Source: Georgenia ruanii (GTDB lineage: Bacteria > Actinomycetota > Actinomycetes > Actinomycetales > Actinomycetaceae). Taken from it: a DNA stretch of 64,000 nucleotides. The notes under the pieces were generated by a model that did not search any database, was not told the DNA's origin, and saw nothing but the letters and a program-made list of their open reading frames with translations. The stretch's first letter is position 1, and every line of letters starts with the position of its first letter. The stretch covers positions 44,992-108,991 of the forward strand of contig NZ_VUKE01000016.1 of NCBI RefSeq assembly GCF_009193175.1, written 5' to 3'. This document shows, in pieces, positions 54,711 through 62,655 of the stretch. A program made the position numbers and the translations under genes.

Positions 54711-56395
54711 ACGGTGTCACGCACCAGAAGTGGTGGGGCTGGGGGGTGGAGGGCGTCGCCTTCCACCACGAGGACAAGCCCAAGCTGGCGCCGTTCGTGC
54801 TGGACAAGGTCGGCATCGACCTGCACGCCCCCGGCACCCCGCCGCCGGCGTTCGACGACCTCGCCGTGCCCGCCACCCGGCTGGGGGACGAGCTGGCCGC
54901 CACGCTGCGCCGCGCCGTCGGCGAGGACTACCTCGTCACCGCCGACCTCGACCGGGTGGTGCACACCTACGGCAAGGGCCTGGCCGACCTGGTCAAGGTC
55001 CGCGCCGGGCACCTCCCGCGGGTGCCCGACGTCGTCGTCTACCCCGGCGACGAGGACGAGGTCCGGGCGGTGGTCGACGCCGTCGTCGCCGCCGACGCGG
55101 TCCTCATCCCCTTCGGCGGCGGGTCGAACATCTCTGGCTCGCTCACCCCGCCGGCCGAGGAGGGACGCGTCGTCGTCTCCCTGGACCTGGGCCGGATGAA
55201 CCGGGTGCTCGAGGTCGACGAGGCCGCGGGCCTGGCCCGCGTGCAGGCCGGCGTGCTCGGCCCGGACCTGGAGGACCAGCTCGGCGCGCGCGGGTGGACC
55301 ATGGGCCACCAGCCGGACAGCTTCCGCCACTCCACCCTGGGCGGGTGGATCGCGACCCGCTCCTCGGGCATGCAGTCCGACAAGTACGGCGACATCGCCG
55401 ACATCACCCGCGGCCTGCGGGTGGTCCAGCCCGGCAAGGTGGTCGTGCTGCGCCCGCTGCCCTCGACCTCCTCCGGCCCCAGCGTGCGCGAGATGATCCT
55501 CGGCTCCGAGGGCCGCCTGGGCGTGGTCACCGAGGCGTGGGTCAACGTCCACCGCGTGCCGGAGAACCGCGAGATCATCGCCTACCTGTTCCCGACCTGG
55601 GCGGCCGGGCTGGCCGCGATGACCGAGATCTCGGCCTCCGACGCCGCGCCGTCGGTCACCCGGGTCTCCGACGCCAACGAGACGCAGTTCTCCCTCGCGA
55701 CGCAGAAGAAGAGCCGCGGGGTCAAGAGCAAGGTCTCCAAGGCCCTGTTCGCCGTCCTGGAGCGGCGGGGCTGGGACCTGGACCAGGCGTGCCTGTCCTA
55801 CATCGGGTACGAGGGCGGCAAGGAGCGCGTGGCCCGCGAGAAGGCGATCGTCGGCAAGATCGTCAAGGCGCACGGCGGCATCAAGCTCGGCACCGGCCCC
55901 GGCGCCCTGTACGACCAGAAGAAGTTCGACACCCCCTACATCCGCGACTTCCTGCTCGACGTCGGTGGCCTCGCGGACGTCTCGGAGACGGCCGCGCCGT
56001 GGTCGAAGCTCATGGACGTCTACTCCGGCAGCGTGCGCGCGGCCCGTGAGGCGTTCGACCGGCTCGGGGTCAAGGGCTTCATCATGTGCCACCTCTCGCA
56101 CAGCTATCACTCCGGCGCGTGCCTGTACTTCACGTTCGCGTTCCCGCCCGGCACCGACGACGTCGAGGAGCAGCTCGCGCGCTACTGGGAGGTCAAGAGC
56201 GCCGTCCAGCAGTCCTTCATCGACACCGGCGCCACGATCTCCCACCACCACGGTGTGGGAACCGACCACGCGCACTGGCTCGAGGAGGACATCTCCGAGG
56301 CCGGCACGGACGTCATGGTCGCGCTGCTGCGCGGGGTCGACCCGGGTCGCAACCTCAACCCCGGCACGCTCATCCCGGCCCAGCGGGAGTGGTGA
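54707..56395 (+). CDS. Alkyldihydroxyacetonephosphate synthase (AGPS-like flavoenzyme)
   Basis: A 562-residue VAO/PCMH-type flavoprotein that matches AGPS along its length. The N-terminus is QKWWGWG. The FAD loop is PFGGGSNISGSL (135-146), followed by TMGHQPDSFRHSTLGGWIATRSSGM (198-222). Y467 in SYHSGACLYFTFAF and the His run SHHHGVG (513-515) correspond to the active-site Tyr and His residues of mammalian AGPS. The Arg in PSVTRVSDANETQFS fits its essential Arg. AGPS swaps the acyl group of acyl-DHAP for a fatty alcohol, forming the ether bond. GTG start overlapping plsC; GGAGGAGG site. Confidence 0.9.
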   Translation: MNGVTHQKWWGWGVEGVAFHHEDKPKLAPFVLDKVGIDLHAPGTPPPAFDDLAVPATRLGDELAATLRRAVGEDYLVTADLDRVVHTYGKGLADLVKVRAGHLPRVPDVVVYPGDEDEVRAVVDAVVAADAVLIPFGGGSNISGSLTPPAEEGRVVVSLDLGRMNRVLEVDEAAGLARVQAGVLGPDLEDQLGARGWTMGHQPDSFRHSTLGGWIATRSSGMQSDKYGDIADITRGLRVVQPGKVVVLRPLPSTSSGPSVREMILGSEGRLGVVTEAWVNVHRVPENREIIAYLFPTWAAGLAAMTEISASDAAPSVTRVSDANETQFSLATQKKSRGVKSKVSKALFAVLERRGWDLDQACLSYIGYEGGKERVAREKAIVGKIVKAHGGIKLGTGPGALYDQKKFDTPYIRDFLLDVGGLADVSETAAPWSKLMDVYSGSVRAAREAFDRLGVKGFIMCHLSHSYHSGACLYFTFAFPPGTDDVEEQLARYWEVKSAVQQSFIDTGATISHHHGVGTDHAHWLEEDISEAGTDVMVALLRGVDPGRNLNPGTLIPAQREW

Positions 56396-56488
56396 GCGGG
56401 CCGGGTTCGACGGTGTGCCGGCGGGTACGTGCTGCCGGCGAACGGTGAGCCGCGCTCAGCGTTGGTGAGCCGCGGTCAGCGGCGAGGG

Positions 56489-56520
56489 ACGGCCGGGCGC
56501 CCGGGTGGGCGTCCGGCCGT
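56489..56520 (+). terminator. Hairpin terminator after the ether-lipid operon
   Basis: A 14-bp stem (ACGGCCGGGCGCCC at 56489-56502, GGGCGTCCGGCCGT at 56507-56520, one G-T pair) with a GGGT loop, followed by TTTCG. It lies 94 bases after the AGPS-like stop. An 18-base direct repeat starting GGTGAGCCGCG occupies the space before it. Confidence 0.85.
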
Positions 56521-56595
56521 TTCGTGTCCGGGGCCGAGCCTTCGCCCGGGCCTTCGACCTCGCCGGAGAAGCGCGACCTCGCCGGGCCGTGCCGG

Positions 56596-58380
56596 TCACC
56601 GCCGGGGGGTCTGGTTCGGCGCCTCGGTGCGTGCGGGCGCCGGCGGGGACGACGGCGCAGCCTGGGCCGGTCCGGTGTCCTCGCGGGGTCCGGCGTCACC
56701 GGCTTCCTCCGGTGACTGGGCCGGTCGGGCGTCGCCGTCGGCCGGCGACGCAGCCGGCTCGCCCAGGCCTCCCGCCCCGCCGGGGGCCGCCGGCTCGCCT
56801 AGGCCTCCCGCCCCGCCGGGGGTCGCCGGCGCGGACGCGTCCTCCGGCCCCTGCGGGTGGTGCTCCCGCGGCCCGGCCACGGGCATGGCCACCTGCACGG
56901 TGGTGCCCCCGCCCGGGGTGGGCACGATGCGCACCCCGCCCTCGTGGGTGCCCATGATGGCGGCGACGATCGCCAGGCCCAGGCCCGAGCCGCCGGAGCT
57001 GCGGGTGCGGGAGGGGTCCACCCGGTAGAACCGCTCGAAGACCCGGTTGGCGTCCTCGGCGGCGATGCCCGGGCCGTGATCGCGGACCTCCAGCAGCGCC
57101 CAGCCGGCCTCGGGCAGCCCGACCGCGATCTCCAGCGGCGTGCCGGCCGGGGTGTGCTGCAGGACGTTGCCCACGAGGTTGGCGACCACCTGGCGGATCT
57201 TGTTCTCGTCCGCCCGCACGGTCAGCGGCGCCGGCGCGCCCTCGCCGGTCAGCGCGACCGCCCGGGAGGGGCGGTCGGGGGCCACGGCCCGCAGGTCGGC
57301 GACGGCGTCGGCCGCCACGGCCGCGAGGTCCACCTGGCGCAGGTCGAGCGGGCGCCCCTCGTCCAGGCGGGCGAGCTGGAGGAGGTCCTCCACGAGCGCG
57401 CCCATCCGCTTGGACTCGGCCTCGATCCGGCTCATCGCCTGCCCGACGTCGGCCACCCCGCCCATGCGGTACAGCTCGCCGTAGCCGCGGATGGTCGACA
57501 GCGGGGTGCGCAGCTCGTGGGAGGCGTCGGAGACGAACCGGCGCATCCGCTGCTCCGAGGCGCGCTGGGCGGCGAAGGACTGCTCGATCTGGGCGAGCAT
57601 GACGTTGAGGGAGTGGGCCAGCGAGCCGACCTCCGTCGTCGGCGGCTGGGTCGGGACGCGGCGGGAGAGGTCGCCGGCGGCGATCGCCCCGGCGGTGGCC
57701 TCGATCTCGCGCAGCGGCCGCAGCGACCGGCGCACAGCCGCCCACGCGGCCAGCGCGCCCAGGGCGGCGATGAGCAGCCCGGAGACGACCAGCAGCTTGC
57801 CGGTGCTCGCCATGGTGGCGTCCACGGACACCAGCGGCAGCGCCACGGTCACCGCACCCACGGTGGGCCCGCCGGCGCTGAGCGGGTAGGTCACCGCGCG
57901 CCAGTGGATGTGCGAGCCGCGCCCGTCCAGCGTGACCGGCGTGGGGGTGCGGTTGAGGTCGTCGAGGTCGACGGCCGGCAGCCGCGGCGTGCCGAGCTGC
58001 TGCTGCAGGTGCGGGTTGGGGATCTCGACGGTGTGCCCGCCCGCGAGCTGGATCGCCAGGTAGTAGTTCGACGGCAGGATCGCCTGCTGCGCGCGGCCCG
58101 CCACGAGCTGGTCAACCGTGCGCTCGGCCAGCTCCTCCCCGCGGGAGGTCAGCTCGTCGTCGACCTGCTGGACGAGGTGGGCGTGCAGCACCGTCAGGGT
58201 GGTGACCCCCGCGCTGGCCAGGCCGACGAGCAGCAGCACCGTGATGATCGTGACGAGCCGGGCGCTGAGCGGGACGGCGCGCCACCGCTCCAGCGGGTGG
58301 TGCCGCTGGCGGGGGTGGCGCGGTTCCCGCGGATGCTGCCGCTCGCGCGGATGCTGCCGCTCGCGGGGGTGGCGCCGCAT
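56596..58380 (-). CDS. Two-component sensor histidine kinase with HAMP domain
   Basis: A 594-residue membrane kinase. The cytoplasmic N-terminus is His/Arg-rich (HPRERQ repeats). First helix LVTIITVLLLVGLASAGVTTL, a sensor loop of about 120 residues, second helix LLVVSGLLIAALGALAAWAAV, then HAMP. The H-box is FVSDASHELRTPLSTIRGYGELY (about residue 278), the N-box VANLVGNVLQHTP, and G boxes DHGPGIA and GGSGLGLAIV. The C-terminal 95 residues are Pro/Ala/Gly-rich with a 12-residue repeat. Probably phosphorylates the regulator encoded just before it (TGATG-type overlap). Confidence 0.94.
   Translation of the reverse strand: MRRHPRERQHPRERQHPREPRHPRQRHHPLERWRAVPLSARLVTIITVLLLVGLASAGVTTLTVLHAHLVQQVDDELTSRGEELAERTVDQLVAGRAQQAILPSNYYLAIQLAGGHTVEIPNPHLQQQLGTPRLPAVDLDDLNRTPTPVTLDGRGSHIHWRAVTYPLSAGGPTVGAVTVALPLVSVDATMASTGKLLVVSGLLIAALGALAAWAAVRRSLRPLREIEATAGAIAAGDLSRRVPTQPPTTEVGSLAHSLNVMLAQIEQSFAAQRASEQRMRRFVSDASHELRTPLSTIRGYGELYRMGGVADVGQAMSRIEAESKRMGALVEDLLQLARLDEGRPLDLRQVDLAAVAADAVADLRAVAPDRPSRAVALTGEGAPAPLTVRADENKIRQVVANLVGNVLQHTPAGTPLEIAVGLPEAGWALLEVRDHGPGIAAEDANRVFERFYRVDPSRTRSSGGSGLGLAIVAAIMGTHEGGVRIVPTPGGGTTVQVAMPVAGPREHHPQGPEDASAPATPGGAGGLGEPAAPGGAGGLGEPAASPADGDARPAQSPEEAGDAGPREDTGPAQAAPSSPPAPARTEAPNQTPRR
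56758..56829 (-). repeat. 36-bp tandem repeat inside the kinase tail
   Basis: Two copies, 56758-56793 and 56794-56829, differ at two positions and encode a 12-residue repeat (GGAGGLGEPAAP type) in the disordered C-terminus of the histidine kinase. Confidence 0.9.
58329..58364 (-). repeat. Perfect 18-bp tandem repeat encoding HPRERQ
   Basis: GCGGATGCTGCCGCTCGC occurs twice in perfect tandem (58329-58346, 58347-58364). On the minus strand it encodes HPRERQ repeats in the kinase N-terminus; decayed copies continue to about 58290. Confidence 0.9.
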
Positions 58381-59150
58381 CAGCTCTGCTGGCGGAGCAC
58401 GTAGCCGACGCCGCGGCGGGTGTGGATGAGCGGGCGGATGTCGGCGTTCGGCGCCAGCCCCAGCGCGGTCGCGGAGTCGAGCTTGCGGCGCAGGTAGGAG
58501 ATGTAGGACTCCACGATCGCGGCGTCGCCGGCGAAGTCGTAGTCCCACACGTGGTCGAGGATCTGCGTCTTGGACACCACCCGCTCGGCGTTGATCATGA
58601 GGTAGCGCAGCAGCTTGAACTCGGTGGGGGAGAGCTCGACGAGCCGGCCGGCGCGGCGCACCTCGTGGGCGTCCTCGTCCAGCTCGAGGTCGGCGTAGCG
58701 CAGCACGGCGTCGTCGTCCTCCTCCGCGGGGCGGGTGCGCCGCAGGATCGCCCGGATCCGCGCGACGACCTCTTCGAGGCTGAAGGGCTTGGTGACGTAG
58801 TCGTCCCCGCCGACGGTCAGGCCCTGGACCTTGTCGCTCATGTCGTCGCGGGCGGTCAGGAACAGCACCGGGATGGCGTCGCCGTGTGCGCGCAGGCGCC
58901 GCAGCACGGTGAAGCCGTCCATGTCCGGCAGCATGACGTCGAGGACGACGAGGTCGGGACGCTGCTGGGCCGCCGCGCGCACGGCGGCGTTGCCGTCCTC
59001 GGCGGTGACGACGTCGAAGCCGGCGAAGCGCAGCGAGGCGGAGAGCAGCTCGCGGATGCTCGGCTCGTCGTCGACCACCAGCAGCTGGGCCTCGGCCGGC
59101 TTCTCCCCGGCGGGGCGGCGCGGGGAACGGGAGGTGGTGGTGGCGTCCAT
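58380..59150 (-). CDS. OmpR-family DNA-binding response regulator
   Basis: A 256-residue regulator. Receiver domain: LVVDDEPS (D27, D28), phospho-acceptor D71 in LVVLDVMLPDMDGF, TARDD and DDYVTKPFSLEE. The winged-helix output domain has VELSPTEFKLLRYLMINAERVVSKTQILDHVWDYDF and YISYLRRKLD...IHTRRGVGYVLR. Similar to the TrcR/PhoP-type regulators of actinobacteria. The ATG at 59150 has GGGAG upstream. The TGA overlaps the kinase ATG. Confidence 0.94.
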   Translation of the reverse strand: MDATTTSRSPRRPAGEKPAEAQLLVVDDEPSIRELLSASLRFAGFDVVTAEDGNAAVRAAAQQRPDLVVLDVMLPDMDGFTVLRRLRAHGDAIPVLFLTARDDMSDKVQGLTVGGDDYVTKPFSLEEVVARIRAILRRTRPAEEDDDAVLRYADLELDEDAHEVRRAGRLVELSPTEFKLLRYLMINAERVVSKTQILDHVWDYDFAGDAAIVESYISYLRRKLDSATALGLAPNADIRPLIHTRRGVGYVLRQQS

Positions 59151-59218
59151 GGCTCCCAGTGTGACGCGTGGCGCTGGGGGTTGCCTGGGAGCGGGCTGGT
59201 GCGAGGCTGGGACGCCGC

Positions 59219-60070
59219 TCAGATCTGCACGGTGCCCTCGATGATCGTCGCGGTGTCCCCGCCCACCCAGATCTCGCCGTCCTCGGCCGCCACGTGCACC
59301 CGCCCGGCGCGGCCCAGCACGGTGCCCTGGGCGGCGAGATAGGCCGCCGGGGCCTCGCCGGTGTCCATGAGCCACTTCGCGAAGCCGGCGTTGAGGCTGC
59401 CGGTGACCGGGTCCTCGGTGCCGGTGCCCATGAGCGCGCGGACCTCGAAGTCGGGCCGCTCGTCCCCGCCGGCGGCGCCGTCGTCCTCCGGGTAGGGGCC
59501 GACAACCCCGACGAACAGCTCGCCGAGCCGGGCGGAGTCGGGGCGGATGGCGAGGACCTGCTCGGCCGAGGCCAGGCGCAGGCCGATCCACACCGGGCCG
59601 TTGACCAGCCAGGAGCTGTCGAGCACGTCCGCCGGGTCCAGCCGCAACCCGGCGACGGCCTGGGCCAGCGTGGCCGGGTCGACCGGCTCGTACCGGGTCA
59701 GCGGCGGCCCGGCGAAGGCCCACCGGCCCTCCCGCTCACGCAGCTCGACCAGGCCCGCGGCGCACTCCTGGACCAGCCGGCCCGGCGTGCGCGGGGTGCC
59801 GCCGGCCGCGCGCCAGGCGTGGGCGGAGCCGAGCGTGGGGTGCCCGGCGAAGGGCAGCTCCTCGTCGGTGGTGAAGATCCGCACCCGGTAGTCCGCCTCG
59901 GCGGTGGTGGGCGGCAGCAGGAAGGTGGTCTCGGACAGGTTGGTCCAGCGGGCGAACGCCTGCATGTCGTGGTCGCTCAGGCCGTCGCCGTCGACGACGA
60001 CGGCTACCGGGTTGCCCCGGAAGGGCTCGGCGGAGAAGACGTCGACCTGGGCGAAGCGGCGCGGGTTCAT
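59219..60070 (-). CDS. PhzF-family isomerase/epimerase
   Basis: A 283-residue PhzF/YddE-type protein with a diaminopimelate-epimerase-like fold. N-terminal FAQVDVFSAEPFRGNPVAVVVDG, catalytic Glu in NLSETTFLLPP, then LPFAGHPTLGSAHAW and GTGTEDPVTGSLNAGFAKWL. Members are widespread and mostly of unknown substrate; phenazine synthesis is not implied. The ATG at 60070 matches the usual family start. Confidence 0.9.
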   Translation of the reverse strand: MNPRRFAQVDVFSAEPFRGNPVAVVVDGDGLSDHDMQAFARWTNLSETTFLLPPTTAEADYRVRIFTTDEELPFAGHPTLGSAHAWRAAGGTPRTPGRLVQECAAGLVELREREGRWAFAGPPLTRYEPVDPATLAQAVAGLRLDPADVLDSSWLVNGPVWIGLRLASAEQVLAIRPDSARLGELFVGVVGPYPEDDGAAGGDERPDFEVRALMGTGTEDPVTGSLNAGFAKWLMDTGEAPAAYLAAQGTVLGRAGRVHVAAEDGEIWVGGDTATIIEGTVQI

Positions 60071-60138
60071 GGTGCTCACCGTAGCGGGGGCCGCCGACAC
60101 ACCGGCGCGGCGGCCCGGCTCAGCGCGCGTCCCCGGGA

Positions 60139-61734
60139 TCAGTGCCCGTCGTGGGTGACGCGCCCGCCCAGCACCGTCGCGGCCACCGGCATCGCCCGCA
60201 GGCCGGCGGCCGCCTCCGCCGTCGTCGCCGCCGGGGCCAGCGGGTCGGCGTCGAGGAGGACGACGTCGCCGCGCGAGCCGACCCCCAGCGTGCCCTGCCC
60301 GTCGGTGCTCGCCACCAGCGCCTCGGCGACGCTCAGCTGCTGCTCGGGGTGCCAGGGGGCCCGGTCGTCGCCGCTGCGGTGCACGGCGGCGGCCATGGCC
60401 AGCCACGGGTCCAGCGGCGCCACCGGTGCGTCGGAGCCCAGGGCCAGGGGGACGCCGGCGTCCAGCAGGGTCCGGAAGGGGAAGGCGTCCCCGGTGCGCC
60501 CGGGCCAGACCCGCTCGGCGACGTCGCGGTCGTCGAGCAGGTGCGCCGGCTGGACGCTGGCGACGACGCCAAGGCGGGCCATCCGCGCGGCGTCGGCCGG
60601 GGTGAGCAGCTGGGCGTGCTCGATGCTGCCGCGCGCGCCGGTGGCGGCGAAGGCGTCCAGGGCCAGCCCCACCGCGGCGTCGCCGATGGCGTGCAGGGCG
60701 ACGGCGAGCCTGCCCTGGCGGGCCCGACGCAGCAGCCGGTCGAGCTCATCAGGCCCGACGGACTGCACCCCGCACGGGTGCCCGGCGTCGCCGGGGACGG
60801 GGTAGGCGTCGCGGCAGTGGGCGGTGCGGGTGTTGAGGGCGCCGTCGGAGATGATCTTCAGCGGCCCCATGGTGACCAGGCCCGCCCCGCCGGGCAGCGG
60901 GTCGCCGGTGCGCAGCCCGGCCGCGAGGACCGCCTCGAGCCGGTCGGGGTAGACCCCGGCGCGCACCCGCAGCAGGTCCAGGCCCTGGCCGATCCGCTCG
61001 GGCCACTCGCGCTCGTTCGCGGCGAACTCCACGTCCACGACGCCGACGACGCCGCGGCCCGCCGCGTCCGCGAGCGCCTGGCGGTAGCCGGCCGCCGCGT
61101 CCGCGCCGGGCAGCGACGGGACCTTGGCGAGCGCGGTGAACCACGGGCCCTCGCGCACCAGCCCGTCGTCGGCGGGCCCGCCCGCCGGCAGGCCGAGCAG
61201 GGCGCGCGCGGCGGAGCTGAGCCAGCCGCTGTGGACGTCGCCGGAGGCGAGCACGACCGCGGTGGCGCCGGCGACGGCGTCGAGCGCGCCGAGGGTGGGG
61301 ACGTCGGGCCACAGGGCGTCGCGGAAGCCGAACCCGAGCAGGGGCCGGCCGGCCGGGTGGGCGGCGAGCCGGGCGCGGACGAGGTCGAGGACGGCGGCGG
61401 CGCTGCCCGCCGTCGAGAGGTCCAGGCGGCCAAACGTGCCCGCCCACTGCCCCAGGTGCACGTGGCGGTCCCACAGCCCCGGGACGGCCCACCGGCCGCC
61501 GGCGTCGAGGACCGGCTCGCCGGGCCGCGGGTCCAGGTGCGGGGCGACTGCGGTGACCTCGCCGTCGGCGATGCGCACGTCGACCGGGCCGTCGGGGGCC
61601 GCCGGGGCGGGGGCGCGGCCGGCGCGCGCGGCGACCGGCACGAGCCGCACCCGCCGCAGCACCAGCGGGGCGGTGCGGGCATCCGGCCCGGGCGGGACGG
61701 CGCCGGGGCGGGAGGCCGCGGCCGGCGAGGGCAC
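60139..61734 (-). CDS. YtcJ-type metal-dependent amidohydrolase
   Basis: A 531-residue amidohydrolase_3 family protein with a TIM barrel and all metal-site motifs: GLWDRHVHLG, LKIISDGALNTRTAH, VALHAIGDAAVGLALD, GSIEHAQLL and LALGSDAPVAPLDPW. The composite beta-sandwich is formed by both ends. Substrate unknown. GTG start five bases after the NYN gene stop, so probably cotranscribed with it. Confidence 0.87.
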   Translation of the reverse strand: MPSPAAASRPGAVPPGPDARTAPLVLRRVRLVPVAARAGRAPAPAAPDGPVDVRIADGEVTAVAPHLDPRPGEPVLDAGGRWAVPGLWDRHVHLGQWAGTFGRLDLSTAGSAAAVLDLVRARLAAHPAGRPLLGFGFRDALWPDVPTLGALDAVAGATAVVLASGDVHSGWLSSAARALLGLPAGGPADDGLVREGPWFTALAKVPSLPGADAAAGYRQALADAAGRGVVGVVDVEFAANEREWPERIGQGLDLLRVRAGVYPDRLEAVLAAGLRTGDPLPGGAGLVTMGPLKIISDGALNTRTAHCRDAYPVPGDAGHPCGVQSVGPDELDRLLRRARQGRLAVALHAIGDAAVGLALDAFAATGARGSIEHAQLLTPADAARMARLGVVASVQPAHLLDDRDVAERVWPGRTGDAFPFRTLLDAGVPLALGSDAPVAPLDPWLAMAAAVHRSGDDRAPWHPEQQLSVAEALVASTDGQGTLGVGSRGDVVLLDADPLAPAATTAEAAAGLRAMPVAATVLGGRVTHDGH

Positions 61735-61739
61735 GGGGC

Positions 61740-62312
61740 CTACAGGTAGCGGCTGGGGTCGAACGACGCGAGCGGGATAATCCGCACGCGCGGCAGGACG
61801 GCGTTGAAGGCGCCCAGGTCGTCCTCGAGGTCGTAGATCTGCAGGCCCCGGTCGGCGAGCCCGGCGAGCTCGGAGTTGAGGAACTCACGGAAGCAGAGCA
61901 CGCCCACGCGGCGGCCGTCGTCGAGGAGGCGCTCGACCTGGGGGATGTAGTCGCCGTCGTGCGAGGCGAGCAGCACGTCCCCGCTGCCCTGGGCGAGGAT
62001 GGCCTCCATCGTGCGCTGGATGCCGATGTCGACGACCTTCTCGGTGCCGGTGCCCGCCAGCGGGATGGGGCGGAAGTCCATCGCCAGCAGCGCCTGGACG
62101 AAGCTCATCGGCATCTGCCCGCTGGTGGCGTTGAGGAAGAACAGCCCGCGGGCGTCCTCGTGCCAGACCTCCTGGGTGAAGTGGAGGATGCGGTCCCAGC
62201 GCGGCCGCTCCGCGGGCTCGGGCCGGCGGCCGAGAACGCTCATCCCCAGGGTGGCGTCGATGTTCTCGCCGTCGACGAGGAGGTACGTGGTGCGGTCAGC
62301 GCTCTCGGACAT
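61740..62312 (-). CDS. NYN-domain (LabA/DUF88-like) putative ribonuclease
   Basis: A 190-residue NYN-domain protein of the PIN-like fold. Acidic residues appear in TYLLVDGENIDATLG, GTEKVVDIGIQRTM and DVLLASHDGDYIPQVERLLDDG, the expected catalytic positions. Predicted RNase or RNA-binding role; target unknown. The ATG at 62312 begins just before the first conserved strand; sequence upstream looks noncoding. Confidence 0.88.
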   Translation of the reverse strand: MSESADRTTYLLVDGENIDATLGMSVLGRRPEPAERPRWDRILHFTQEVWHEDARGLFFLNATSGQMPMSFVQALLAMDFRPIPLAGTGTEKVVDIGIQRTMEAILAQGSGDVLLASHDGDYIPQVERLLDDGRRVGVLCFREFLNSELAGLADRGLQIYDLEDDLGAFNAVLPRVRIIPLASFDPSRYL

Positions 62313-62655
62313 GCGCTCAGCGTAGTTGGCGACGTGGCGCGTCCGGCGCCATTGCCCGGGGCGTGGCCCCAGACGATAGCGGGACGCGATGCCTTCGCGG
62401 GCGGGGCGACTCGCATGATGCAGCGACGCCGTCGCCGAGCTTGCTGATGCTTCCCCGGCTCTCTCGCTGTAGTACTGATGTACCAGATATGCGGTCACGG
62501 CGAGAGGGAGCCTTCTGGGCGTGAATGGAGAGTGGCCTCGCCGTTTAGCCTGCGCGGGACGATGGGTGTACTCGTGTGGCTGGCCTATCGCGTTCATATC
62601 CACAGCCCGGGCCGGCGCTCGGCGCGACGTCGGTGGGGTGTCATAGGTTGTATGC
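62313..62655. other. Divergent intergenic region, lower GC, with an inverted repeat
   Basis: A 343-base region between the NYN and DUF222 genes. From about 62460 to 62620 it is clearly less GC-rich than the window. GGCTCTCTCGC (near 62457) and GCGAGAGGGAGCC (near 62500) form an imperfect inverted repeat around an A/T-richer loop (tagtactgatgtaccagatatg). No gene or known site recognised; promoters for both genes are expected here. Confidence 0.45.

Noticed and set aside
50864..56395. Plasmalogen synthesis of the anaerobic PlsA/PlsR type
   Set aside because: That system reduces existing ester lipids with a large fused reductase; nothing like it is seen, whereas an AGPS homologue is.
59219..60070. 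Phenazine biosynthesis gene (PhzF)
   Set aside because: No other phenazine gene is present; the family is broad and mostly unrelated to phenazines.
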